DNA of 64,000 bases from Sclerotinia nivalis. Taxonomy: Eukaryota; Ascomycota; Leotiomycetes; Helotiales; Sclerotiniaceae. The stretch is taken from assembly GCA_029531795.1 (NCBI GenBank), contig JAPEIS010000013.1:1054001-1118000 (forward strand). The letters run 5' to 3'. The position numbers and the translations under genes were made by a program. The notes beneath the pieces are model-generated. The model was given only the letters and a program-made list of their open reading frames with translations, searched no databases and was not told the DNA's origin. Shown here one piece after another: positions 54,238 through 64,000 of the stretch (within the stretch, counting starts at the first letter, position 1; every line of letters begins with the position of its first letter).

Positions 54238-57200
54238 TTAATGCCTTTCAACAATACCACTGACAGCCTCATCATCATCCGAATTCAAAGGCGAACTCGA
54301 AGATGCTCGCTTCTTTGGCCTACCATTCTTTTCATCTTCCCATCTTTTTGCCACAGTCTGAACCCATTTCCACATCTTCTTCACTGATTCCTCATCAAGA
54401 TCAACAAAAGATTTCATGGTTGAAGAAACCTGTCTTGTTCTCAAAAGTCCAAATGGTGGAGCCTGTTTCACTGTGGAATCCTCTTTGATCTCTCTTCCCA
54501 TAGCTTTCCAAAAGCCGAGTAATGGCCTTGCCGGATGATCGTCTGGTAATCCTTCGGGACTTGGCAACTCTGCATGTAGCAGCCAATCTCCAAATTCTTC
54601 TGTCTTCTCCTGGCCAATCCATTTCAATAAGTGCGTCCATGTCAAGTTTGAGTTGTTGACTAGATGAAATACATTTGCTTCGTGTAGTGCTGTTAGAGGC
54701 TGTAAAGGGTATGGAAGAGTTTTTTGCAAGGCAATTTCAACAATTGCCGCAGCTGCTATATCAACTGGAAGCCACGAAAGCCGCATAGGGAGTTCTGGTA
54801 GAGAATTTAGACATCCCGGGACTCCGGTACTTAGCATTAGTGGCCATGCTTCTTTTTCATTCCAGGTTCCATTGACGGTATTGCCGCATAATTGGCCAAT
54901 CCTGACTATACTAATATTTGCTCTTGTCTTTTGACATGCCAAAGAGCAGATCGCTTCGGCAACCCACTTACTCTTCGCGTAGCCCAAAGATCCAGCATGC
55001 AAAGGATCCCGGTCTATACTTTCTATGACAGTATTCTCATTGTTGCTGGCTTCGGCCACGCTTGCTATGGATGAACAGAAGACCATGTGCTTTGGTCTTT
55101 CACCAGACAGAGAGAAATTTATCAGATTGCGAAGTCCTTGAAATTGCTCGGAGAAATCTCTCAAAGGAATGGAGAAATTCACTTCCCAGGCTGCCTGTAA
55201 TTTGGATTTAGTAACTGCGTCAATCAGATGCCTAGCTTGGGAGGGGAGTTTACATGAATAATTGTAGTTACATGCTTGCGAAGATCAACCAATATATCTC
55301 TCGAAAGACCGAACTCAATTTGATCCAACTTCGCAGCTCTGCATTCAAAGCTTGTGGTAGTGGATACTAGATTTTGATATATATCGTGATAGCGCAGCGC
55401 TTCTTCTACTCTATCAAGTGCTTCTTTGTCATTTTTGGCTCGAACGAGGCAAACAATCCGAAGTGCCTTGTGACTTGACAATATAGATCGCAACAAGCTG
55501 ACGATGTTCACGCCAAGGCTACCAGTGACTCCAGTTATGATCTGGGAATTTGATTAGTAATTTTTTTCAGTGTAGATTTAAGTATACCAATGGATTGGAT
55601 CCTTACTATGGTTTCTTTGAGATCCTCTGTGAATGTGATACATGCCTCCGTTGTCTCATCCGTCAACGACTTGCCAAATTGTTTGACAATGCTGTTCATC
55701 CGTTGAACTTCGTTCTCGTCATCATTCAGAATGGCTCCATTTTGAGAAGCTTTGATGTAATCGGTAAGTCTAGTCATTCGTATTAGCTTCTTTCTTACTG
55801 CTATTACCAAGTTTCGTCATCTTGCGAAAGCTTGATTGAGCGCTTGAATGTCGAGAAATGACATGCAAACAAGTACTACCCATCACCGGCAATGTAATTT
55901 TTGAAGATTTGACGAACCCAGTGATAATGCAAAGGCTGATGGAGTACTTACGCTCTGACACTTCCACATTGGTATACCAAGTTCCATGGAAAGGGCTTGG
56001 CGTCTGACGCGCTGGAGAATGCCTACAATTTTATCAGCATCAAGATATACCGTTCAAGAATAGGTGCCTGGTACAGAATTGAGATGCGATCGGATTCGTG
56101 TCGCCTGCACGGAATCAATATGGTGAGCCCGGAAGTCTGAGTCATATTGCAGCTCTGTAGTGGCACCAATAGCTGTCTTGACGATGTCCATTACAATTTC
56201 CAATGAGACTTCACCGTTGTATTCTGCCGTAACACTTTTGTAGGCATCTTTGATATCGGCATCATAGTATGTCTCGGCCGCTTGCCTTTTTATCGTTCCT
56301 TTCGCGGTTTTTGCCAAGAAGACGGTATGCGGCTTTATGATTAGCATGTCTTTAAAGATTTTCGCATGAGTTGGGCCATTGTTGTTCAAGCTTTCAATAT
56401 AAGGCCAAATTGTATCCCTGACTTCCTCATTGCTCATACAGAGAGCTTTACGCGACTTGATAATTATTACTCCGGGGTACATCTGTCTATTACCGAATAT
56501 AAATGCATCTTGTACCAGGGGAAATCTCTTGAATGCCTCTTCAGTGCAAACAGGATCGAATTTCTTCCCAGTTGAAAGAGTAATTTGGGTATCTTTTCTA
56601 CCCACGTGTTTCCATGCATTCCTGATTAAAGGATGTGGCTCAAACAAATCACTCGTTGCGAAGCTCCCGTCGGGTCGATTGCACTTTGGCAACTGTGGCC
56701 AACCCTTTGTGACCACCAACTCGAATCTGGCGGAACCATCAGGCAGTGGTTCAAATTTGAGATAACGAAGACCCTCCGGAACTCTGAAATATTGCCATTC
56801 ACGATCCGTTTCGTAATGGCGGTGAGACGAAAGAAGAAATGAACACTCTGCACTACCGAATCGAGAAGTAAGGTTGATTCCCTCGGAGACGAGAAAGTCT
56901 CCATCTTCTTTGGGCATGCTAGCTCCACCTACACCCACAATTTTCATCGTTCGAAGAAATGCAAGTCCTTTCGCGGATCTAGAAAGCATTTGAGCTATCA
57001 TTGGAACACAAGAGAAGTACATCAATTCTGGACCGGATTTGGGTAATCCACGTAATCTACGTATAAAGAATTCATAATTCTCTTGTGCTTGTGAGAAACA
57101 TTCAATGATTGTCTCGGAGGTAAGTGGATGGCCGTCATTAGGAGCAAGGCAGATTGTTGATAAACTAGTCCAAGCACGTAAACAATCCGCGATACCGCCA

Positions 57201-58159
57201 GTGTAGAGAGGTGTTGTGGTGAAGGTCAATGTATTTCGATCGTTTAATATTGGCAATGCTCCGCATGCAGCATGATGAGAGTAGGGGACGGGCTTCGGAA
57301 GGCCCGAGGTGCCAGACGTATGGTGATGGTAAGCTGTGCTTTCTCCTGTAACCTTACGGAGTGGTATACCTTGATTTCGAGGAGTATTCTCAAGGCTTGA
57401 AAAAACATCCATAATGTTTGATATCGAGTATCCTCGCATTTTAAATGGAGGATTGCATGATATCATGTAATTCGAAGCTTCATAATACTCTTCTCGGAGG
57501 GTTAAGTCGTAAAACACGATATCAATGTTACATTGTTTGCACAGATGCTGAACATTTTCCTCGCTACATGATGGCCTATAATGTGTCAATAGTCACCATT
57601 TGATGGTCGAATCAACTGACAGTGTAATATCGAGATTGAAGGCATTTGATACTTACATGATGATCATAACGGATACTCCTAATCTCATCAATGCCAACCA
57701 CATGAAGAGAAATCCCAGATCACTTCTACCCATAAGACCAACACACCTAGAATGTTTTGAATCTATGTCAGTCGTACCTTTGATGACGGCTGCCTTTGTT
57801 GTCTCTGGAAGCCCTATAGTCCGCGCGAGTCGCAATGAACAATCCTGCAATCTTCGAAAATTGTAAAAATGAAACTTCCATTTTTCAGATTCACTGGATG
57901 TTGAGGGGGTTTTCCGGTCGCTAAATACTGCCCCTTCATCGGATGGTAACCCCGCAGTTGAACCCTTTCTTGGTCCATCCCTATCAAGAGCATTTTCGGG
58001 AATTGCTATGGCTAATTGGTCTCCATTGTGTTCAGCTTGGTAATCGAGGAAATCGTTGATCGTGTCATATTGATCGATTGAAGGAGTTAGGTTTTTAATT
58101 TCAGCTTCACCCAAAGTACAAATGAAGTGATTAAGATCGGTGGGAGGAACAGCACCCAT
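54238..58159 (-). CDS. NRPS-like carboxylate reductase (adenylation-thiolation-reductase)
   Basis: Single-module enzyme predicted to adenylate a carboxylic acid, load it on a phosphopantetheine arm and release it by NAD(P)H reduction as an aldehyde or alcohol. Six exons are inferred: 57657-58159, 56075-57575, 55952-56022, 55607-55769, 55254-55541 and 54238-55194, giving 1160 residues. The A domain carries core A3 TSGTSGLPKPVPYS at about 254-267, and RFGSAECSFLL. The carrier motif is HHIDSVQATRIRS with the candidate Ser about 656; HH replaces the commoner G before IDS. The reductase begins IITGVTGSLGVNIV at about 746, with the catalytic GYAKSK (Tyr about 914, Lys about 918). The C-terminus is Lys/Ser-rich. 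The acid substrate cannot be named. No PKS, P450 or regulator gene adjoins it. Confidence 0.9.
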
Positions 58160-58734
58160 TTTGAATAAAGATGAGATACCCAAAAATGTCGATGTAACAG
58201 TTCAGAAAGAGTTCAAGAGGAGTTGCTCTACATAGCGCTCGGAAGTATGAGATTGGAAGAAGGAACCTCACGGCACTGACTGGAGGGGAAACTTCATCTC
58301 ACTGATCCCAATTGTCACTTACTACCAAGATAACCTAGAAAGGTAGCTACTATGAGCCAAATCTTGATTGGCAACTTCTTCATTTGTTAATCTTATAAGC
58401 TCTTGCTTGTCACATTTTCCAAGATTTGAGAGGGACTAGATGCGGAATCTAATGATAGGCTGAGGACATATGAAGTAACCTTTGTTTACTCCAAAATGCA
58501 AGCGTCATGATTACTCAGTAGCGGCGGGAACGTAGATATCAACGAAGGGTAGCATGAGAGGAACGTTGGGAATATAGCCTTTCCACCTTTCTAGGTGAGC
58601 AGTGTAACTATACACCCATTGATACAGAATTATTCGCCGCCGATGTAAAAAGATGTGAATTTTTTAAAACGGGTTTGTCGACAAAAAAATATAATAGACA
58701 TCCTTTGAGAAGAGAAGCTAGGACGAAATAATTA

Positions 58735-58743
58735 TCACGTGAC
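58735..58743. promoter_or_regulatory. CACGTG element (TCACGTGAC)
   Basis: ATCACGTGACA, a strong fungal bHLH/Cbf1-type site, about 580 bp upstream of the NRPS-like start and 630 bp upstream of the DPB3-like start. Function is inferred from the motif. Confidence 0.35.
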
Positions 58744-59127
58744 ATTATAGAATACTGCGGCTAGTCATTGCAACCTTTGCGCACTCAATCCTCGAACGCG
58801 TGAGTGTGGCTTCTTTTTGGTTTATTCAACCTTTGTGAACTCAACTTGCATGTATACTTCTCGACAGCTTCGATAAAACTCGAGATCACTATCTTTTCAT
58901 ACAAAGGTACGCGACATATCACTGTTACTAATGGATGGCTGGGATCTCTGATGCAGAGTTTTGAAGCTCCCTCGGAAAGCTTGGGAAAAATGTAGCCTCG
59001 CGATTTCGTAGATGTTTTATTTCTATCTGATCACTGAATACATTCACCATCTGATTCAAGCTGAATCGGCTTCATTTCATGAAGACCACCAAAATCACCT
59101 CTGTTTGGATTTCTCTCCTATTAATTG

Positions 59128-59135
59128 GCACGTGA
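59128..59135. promoter_or_regulatory. CACGTG element (GCACGTGA)
   Basis: Second CACGTG core in the same divergent promoter, about 240 bp upstream of the histone-fold gene. Function is inferred from the motif. Confidence 0.3.
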
Positions 59136-59370
59136 TCATATTTTGTTCTATACGCGAGCATTGCAACCTACAAGTGTTTGGTCTTTCTACCGCTTCTACA
59201 CACACGAGGGGTATCGAGCTTTACCGTATGGCGATACTTGATCCTTTTCATCATAATCCACATATAATCCCTTGTCATATCACATCCACTGCCTTCACAA
59301 CTAAACATTCAACAGACTTTCTCGGTAATATTTCAGCAAAAGTGTTCTTCAAGTTGAACCATTCTCCATC

Positions 59371-60413
59371 ATGCCTTACAACAATGCTGCAATTCCTCCT
59401 CGTCACGAGGCAACAGGAACAACCCAATTACCCCGTAAGTTTCATTCCGACTCAAGCCTCCTCTTCATCAACTAATATGTACCAGTATCACGTATCAAGA
59501 AGATTATCGGGACCGATCAAGACATTAATATGTGTTCTAACAATGCCGCATTTGTCATTACTCTAGCCACCGTATGTTTTCCATGCTTCTCTGATATTCT
59601 ACATACAAAAGCTAAGCATACACAAGGAAATGTTCATTCAATACATGGCCGAATCAGGTCACAATGTCGTCAAGTCTGAACGCAAACCTCGCCGCAACAT
59701 CCAATATCGTGATCTTTGTAAGTTGCACTTATATTCAATCCCATCATCATGTTCACTATCTACCACTCAATTACTTTTCCATCACGAAGCTGCCCTTCAT
59801 CCCACAATCCCCACTAACACTCACCTTAGCCTCCGCCGTCTCCCACATCGACAACCTCGAATTCCTCAGCGACATCATCCCACGCACCGTCCCACTCAAA
59901 ATCGTAAAAGCCCGAGCCCACACAGCCAACACCCTCATGCAAGCCCAACCCACCAACCCACCCACCTCCCACCCCGCTCCACCCCCACCAAATCCCCACG
60001 CCGGCCCCTCAACCACCCACGCCGGCCCCTCAGGTACAAACACCTTTCCCCCACCCATCGACACGGCACCACCCCGCGTTTCCGTCTCGGGCCTCCTAGA
60101 CTCCGCATCCGCATCCCCTCCCACTTCCACTCCCCCTCCAGCTCTCAACCAAATCCAACCTCAAACCCAGACCCAGCCTCAGACTCAACCCCATCCAAAC
60201 ACCATCCCCATAATCCACACCAATGGCTTCACTCCCGCCAACGGCTTTACCCCTGCCAACAAACCCCAGAAACAACAACAACAGCAGCAACAGCGAAGAA
60301 CCAGTTCCGGTACAACTACAGGCACGAGCGCCGAAGAAGAAGATCCCGATGCGCAATTGAGGATGGAGAGTCAAGCTAATAGTGATGAGCAGGATGATGT
60401 GGAGATGAGTTAG
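59371..60413 (+). CDS. Histone-fold protein, DPB3/CHRAC (NF-YC-like) type
   Basis: CBF/NF-Y/archaeal-histone family subunit, closest by recall to the small DNA polymerase epsilon subunit Dpb3 and chromatin-accessibility-complex proteins. Four exons are inferred: 59371-59434, 59486-59571, 59627-59717 and 59830-60413, giving 274 residues. The histone fold spans about residues 20-105: LPLSRIKKIIGTDQDINMCS, NAAFVITLATEMFIQYMAE, ERKPRRNIQYRDLSSAVSHI, DNLEFLSDIIPRTVPLK. All three introns fall inside it with conserved joins. The remaining 165 residues are Pro/Thr/Gln/Asn-rich with a run of Gln, ending in an acidic stretch; this tail is encoded by strongly C-rich DNA. Assignment between Dpb3 and a CHRAC subunit is not settled. 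Confidence 0.86.
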
Positions 60414-60919
60414 AGCGGTGGTGTTATCTGCATTTAATCGAAGATTTTAATTTCGGCAAGGGAGGCGGGATGTTTGGGCCGGAATGAAGAAATAGGGAAA
60501 TTGTTCTGTAAAGAGGTGTTAGTTGCTTAGTTGCGCGTGTGGTTGGGAGTCTGTATCCATGTATCATAGATATCACATTGCATTGCATTACAAAACCGGA
60601 ATCAAAATTTGAAATATCAGGGGCCAAAGATGATCTGGATTTAGCAATAAGCTTTTCTTTTTGCGCGCAATACCATGTCGTCCGTTCAATTCCATCACAT
60701 ACATAAACAGCATCATCTCGCCAGAAACGCCCAGTGATATGCAACCTATATGGGAGTACTTTTCTCTCTTTCCTTTTCCGTTCGATATTTCATGATATGA
60801 TATCATCTCGTCTCATGTCCTCTCATCCCAACCAGACCTGAAGCGCTTCTTATGCATCGATTATAGCCCCTCGTTGATAGCACCAACCTGCAATTTTATT
60901 CTTTCCTCACTCTTTTTCT
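60414..60919. other. Convergent intergenic region
   Basis: 3' flanks of the histone-fold and U2A' genes. Minus-strand open frames here match nothing recognised. Confidence 0.55.
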
Positions 60920-62086
60920 TCATTCCTCCATGGGATCATCGCCCTGCGCGGCAACGGGAACCCTTCCTTCATTCAACTCTTTCTCTAATTTAATAATCTC
61001 CTGCAAACTCTTTGCATTCTTGATTAATTCTTCGACCTTCTTTCGTTCTTTATCGGTAAGCTTGACGCGGTAGGATTTAGATGTTGAGGATGCGGATGCG
61101 CCATTGGCCGTGCTAGTTGTGTCGAATGTGCGAGATTTAATGCCCATGATCTGGAGGAAATATGTTAGTAAAGTGATATGAGGGGAGAGGAGGATGAAGG
61201 GATATGTACCTTTGATGCAAGAGCGGATGGTTCTGCAGATGTACCGAACAGTTCTTGCGCTCTTTCTCGCTCTGCAGCCTTGACTTTCTTATAATCCAGA
61301 AATCTCACATTTGGACATCGGAAGAGGACCCATTCTCTATAATGCTATATCCCGATTTATCAATTAGCCTCATTCATTTCACTTCATTTCACCAAACAAC
61401 GTTAATCTCCTCCTCATTCCACAGGACAAAACAAAAATGACCCACCTCCTTCCTAGTCACAGGATTCTCCATCAAAACTAAACTCGTCAACCTCGCACAC
61501 CCAGCTAATGCATCTAGATCTGCCAACTCTGCCACATTATTACTTGTCAAAACCAACGTCGTCAAATTTGGTAATGGTTTCGACAATGTTGGTGAGATAC
61601 TGGAGACGCGATTGCGAGCTAGTAGAAGGGTTCTTAGACGTGGACTAAGTGGGAAGTTGCCCAGAACTTGGATATCATTGTCTGTGAAATCAATTGCGTC
61701 GTGCGGCTATTTTTTTGTCAGTTTTCCATCTTGCGAGCTTGTGAGCCGGAGTCAGAGTCAAAGTAAAGCCAGAAGGCGAGCACGAGATCGCCTGTTTTTT
61801 CTTCTCTCTCCCTCCTGTCCCAATCAATCACCAAACCACCAAAACCAAGAAATAAGAAACCAAAAAAACTCACCCCCGCAACCCCCAAATTCTCCACCGC
61901 CGGAATCTTATGACCTGCATATCCCCAAAAACACCAGTATCAACTCAGCTCTTTTCAAAAGTGTAGCATTGGGACTCTGTTCTTAACAGAAATGTATAAT
62001 TACGCACCTCGAAGATCTAATTCGCGTTCCTTGAGCGGGTTGAGGTAGGAGAGGGAGGATTGGATTAGGTCCGCTGTGAGACGCAT
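60920..62086 (-). CDS. LEA1: U2 snRNP protein A' (LEA1 homologue)
   Basis: Leucine-rich-repeat protein that pairs with U2B'' on U2 snRNA stem-loop IV. Five exons are inferred: 62008-62086, 61874-61914, 61446-61706, 61210-61344 and 60920-61150, giving 248 residues (human U2A' 255). It starts MRLTADLIQSSLSYLNPLKE, the family N-terminus, then RELDLRGHKIPAVENLGVAG joined across two splice sites, IDFTDNDIQVLGNFP, LRTLLLARNRVSSI, NLTTLVLTSNNVAELADLDA and the LRR cap HYREWVLFRCPNVRFLDYKK. The C-terminal 80 residues are Lys/Glu-rich. Exon 2 is only 41 nt. Downstream of VPS15 on the same strand, about 435 bp apart. Confidence 0.94.
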
Positions 62087-62521
62087 GTTTGTTTACTTGT
62101 GAGGTTGTTTGTTTGCGAAATTAGGAGGAGATGCGAATAGGTGAGGGTGTGTGTGAAGGTTGTGAGGTGGGTGGATGAGGTCGCAAGGCTGACATCTTGA
62201 ATCCTCACAATCTCGAAATTATTTTGGTGAGCTAAGCTTTGATTTCGCGCTAACCATTTTTGATTGTCAGCCTTTTCGAGTTTGGAGACATAAATTATTG
62301 TTCATCTAGATTATATCATGAATATTTACCAGGATTACATTATAACGATTCATTACTATTGTCTAATAGATCCAAGAGCTCATCGCTCAGTCTATGTATA
62401 CCACTCATCTCAAAATTACAATAACCCCATTTCCCATCCTCAATCTCAAGGATTTGTTTACCACCATGTCCATTCCCTTCATAACTCCTATCCTTCATAT
62501 ATTCTCACAGTCCCTCTCAAT
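62087..62521. other. Intergenic region VPS15/LEA1
   Basis: LEA1 promoter and VPS15 3' flank on the same strand. Nothing further seen. Confidence 0.55.
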
Positions 62522-64000
62522 TCACTGAAAGACAAAGATAACGCCTCCTCTATCAACACTAACCATCATCCCGTAAGGACTCTCTAACAACGCCACATCC
62601 AAAATTGAATCCAAATGCGCCCTCAATAATTTCTGTCCTTGTAACGAAATAACCGTACTCCTTGGCGCCTTTGCACCTCCTTTACTACTCCCCTCTGCTC
62701 TACCTCCATCATTGCCTCTATCTCTTGTTCCAGCATTAGGGGCTGTTGGGGTTTGTCTGGGAACTCGCTCGTTGTTCAATGTAAGTATTGGTGTAGGATG
62801 TGAGCTAGCGTAAGACGGTTTGAGCTCATCAGTCTCTAAACCACTCACAACCATTGAACTTTCAACGCGCGATAGATCCCAGAAACGGATCTTCCGGTCC
62901 GAACCACCAGTGATAAGGAAACCATATTTGACATCACGATTATCATCATTGGCATCAGTGCCAGTAATCATGGCACGAATACCATAATTTGAGGCAGCGG
63001 CTGTTGGCTCAAGAGCTCCTGCAAAACGACCAAGCATACCTTCTGGACGATCCTCATCAACAGGCCAAGGTTCATAATTCTTTGGTGCCTCTCGACTTGA
63101 CCCAGATCGATATACTTCTCGACATTGCGTCTTTTCGACATCCCAGACAGTGACTTCTCCTTGTCCACTACCACCAGCAACACAAACCCATCTTCCTCGG
63201 CCTCTGGTAGGATGAATACGAATTCTGTATATCGATGTGGCTCCTGGTACACCCCAAGCCTTTAGACGAACCTTGAACCGTAGATCCCATAGATCCAAGA
63301 TACCATGGGAAGTTCCAAGTAGTAACCAGCTACGTTTTTTATCGATACAGAAACATGTAGGAGTGCCATGGTGCACAGGGTTCTCTAGAGTATAGAGAAT
63401 CGTCATGGCTCTTAAATCAATAGCCAACACCCTTGAACGATTTGTGGCAATAAGCAAAACAGAATTCGTTTCTAGTTTAAAATGCTCCGCCCAGAGAGCA
63501 AATTCGTTTTTCGGGAGCTGATATTCACGCAAAAGGCGAAGTTTCCCATATCTTCCCACTCCACCACTTTGTATGCAATCAACTTTGACTACGTTGATAC
63601 TTCCATCACTTCCACAGCTGACAAAAGAGTGTGTGTGCTCCACAAAACATAATGCAGTAACTTTGGCATCGTTTGCATGTTTATGTGTTTGTCTGGATCG
63701 ATGAGCGATATTCCGTTCAAGTCTGCCAGTATCCCAGATTTTCACACAACCATCATCTCCACCAGTGAGGAAGAAAACATGATCTGGAGCAACAGCAATA
63801 TGATGTATTGGTCCAACATGCTCAGCAAAAGTAGCAACAAGTGTACCTTCAGGTCTCCATGGTTTGTCCGCAGCTTGGTTATTATTTCTACTAATAGCTC
63901 GGCGCCGACTCGAAGGGGCGATCATAGGTCCAAATTCTGCAATATCATTGGGGTAATTGTCCACATACATCGCATCCAGCATTTTGAGTATGTTTGGATC
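62522..64000 (-). CDS. VPS15: VPS15 protein kinase, C-terminal WD40 domain (5' part outside window)
   Basis: Regulatory pseudokinase/kinase subunit of the class III PI3-kinase complex (with VPS34), acting in vacuolar sorting and autophagy. Only the C-terminal 492 codons are present; the frame is open to the window edge (DPNILKMLDAMYVDNY). The VPS15-specific start of the propeller, PWRPEGTLVATFAEHVGPIH, is followed by blades with FLTGGDDGCVKIWDTGRLER, SFVSCGSDGSINVVKV, LLLGTSHGILDLWDLRFKVR, VAGGSGQGEVTVWDVEKTQC and FLITGGSDRKIRFWDLSRVE. A Gly/Ser insert separates the last blades. It ends with MMVSVDRGGVIFVFQ. HEAT-repeat and kinase parts lie beyond 64000. Confidence 0.94.
   Translation of the reverse strand, partial: DPNILKMLDAMYVDNYPNDIAEFGPMIAPSSRRRAISRNNNQAADKPWRPEGTLVATFAEHVGPIHHIAVAPDHVFFLTGGDDGCVKIWDTGRLERNIAHRSRQTHKHANDAKVTALCFVEHTHSFVSCGSDGSINVVKVDCIQSGGVGRYGKLRLLREYQLPKNEFALWAEHFKLETNSVLLIATNRSRVLAIDLRAMTILYTLENPVHHGTPTCFCIDKKRSWLLLGTSHGILDLWDLRFKVRLKAWGVPGATSIYRIRIHPTRGRGRWVCVAGGSGQGEVTVWDVEKTQCREVYRSGSSREAPKNYEPWPVDEDRPEGMLGRFAGALEPTAAASNYGIRAMITGTDANDDNRDVKYGFLITGGSDRKIRFWDLSRVESSMVVSGLETDELKPSYASSHPTPILTLNNERVPRQTPTAPNAGTRDRGNDGGRAEGSSKGGAKAPRSTVISLQGQKLLRAHLDSILDVALLESPYGMMVSVDRGGVIFVFQ

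Larger units (their letters stand above)
58160..59370. other. Divergent promoter region NRPS-like/DPB3-like
   Basis: 1.2 kb between divergent starts, with two CACGTG elements (58735-58743 and 59128-59135). Open frames at 58804-58995 and 59012-59566 are not recognised. Confidence 0.6.

Overview
The window is a stretch of nuclear DNA from a filamentous ascomycete. The genes carry short GT-AG introns (mostly 45-80 nt) with CTAAC/CTGAC-type branch sites. One tRNA has an intron 3' of the anticodon. Several gene architectures are fungal: A-T-R NRPS-like reductase, UFO1-type F-box/WD40/UIM protein, membrane-anchored pepsin-like protein, PHP-type histidinol phosphatase. Gene-poor stretches are AT-rich and genes change strand often. 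This fits a leotiomycete such as a Botrytis or Sclerotinia relative, but the sequence alone does not prove that.

Layout. 0-5 kb: 3' part of RPN1 (+) converging on MLH1 (-). 5.8-9.1 kb: a secreted GMC oxidoreductase with an unusual 344-residue low-complexity tail (-). 10-14 kb: a DUF202 membrane protein (-) divergent from a MATE transporter (+). 14-18.4 kb: gene-poor, repeat-containing DNA. 18.4-20 kb: HIS2-type histidinol phosphatase (-) and an intron-containing tRNA-Arg(CCU). 20-25 kb: gene-poor DNA holding a family of diverged repeats with a shared core of about 20-25 bp. 25-27 kb: an MFS transporter (-). 28.4-30.2 kb: a GMC oxidoreductase pseudogene (+). 30.5-36 kb: exopolyphosphatase PPX1 (+) and a UFO1-like F-box protein (-). 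36.6-38.1 kb: a decayed surface-repeat gene (-). 40.5-44 kb: a membrane-anchored pepsin-like protein that lacks the first catalytic aspartate (+). 46.8-47.6 kb: a small conserved fungal gene (+). 48-53.7 kb: SYF1 (-), VMA8 (+) and a U1A/U2B''-type RRM protein (-). 54.2-58.2 kb: a 1160-residue NRPS-like carboxylate reductase (-). 59.4-62.1 kb: a DPB3/CHRAC-type histone-fold protein (+) converging on U2 snRNP A' (-). 62.5-64 kb: the WD40 C-terminus of VPS15 (-), cut by the window edge.

Functionally the window mixes housekeeping genes with accessory genes. The housekeeping set covers proteasome, mismatch repair, spliceosome, V-ATPase, Pol epsilon/chromatin, histidine synthesis, polyphosphate turnover and PI3-kinase. 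The accessory genes are two GMC oxidoreductases, MATE and MFS transporters, the NRPS-like reductase and surface proteins. Three spliceosomal genes lie within 14 kb, including likely homologues of the U2A'/U2B'' pair. The accessory genes do not form one clear biosynthetic cluster. The least explained features are the repeat family at 22.9-24.3 kb (with an outlier at 18.05 kb), the GMC enzyme's tail with its potential splice switch, and the two micro-exons of VMA8. Exon boundaries were worked out by hand from reading frame, splice signals and recalled family conservation; none has transcript support here.
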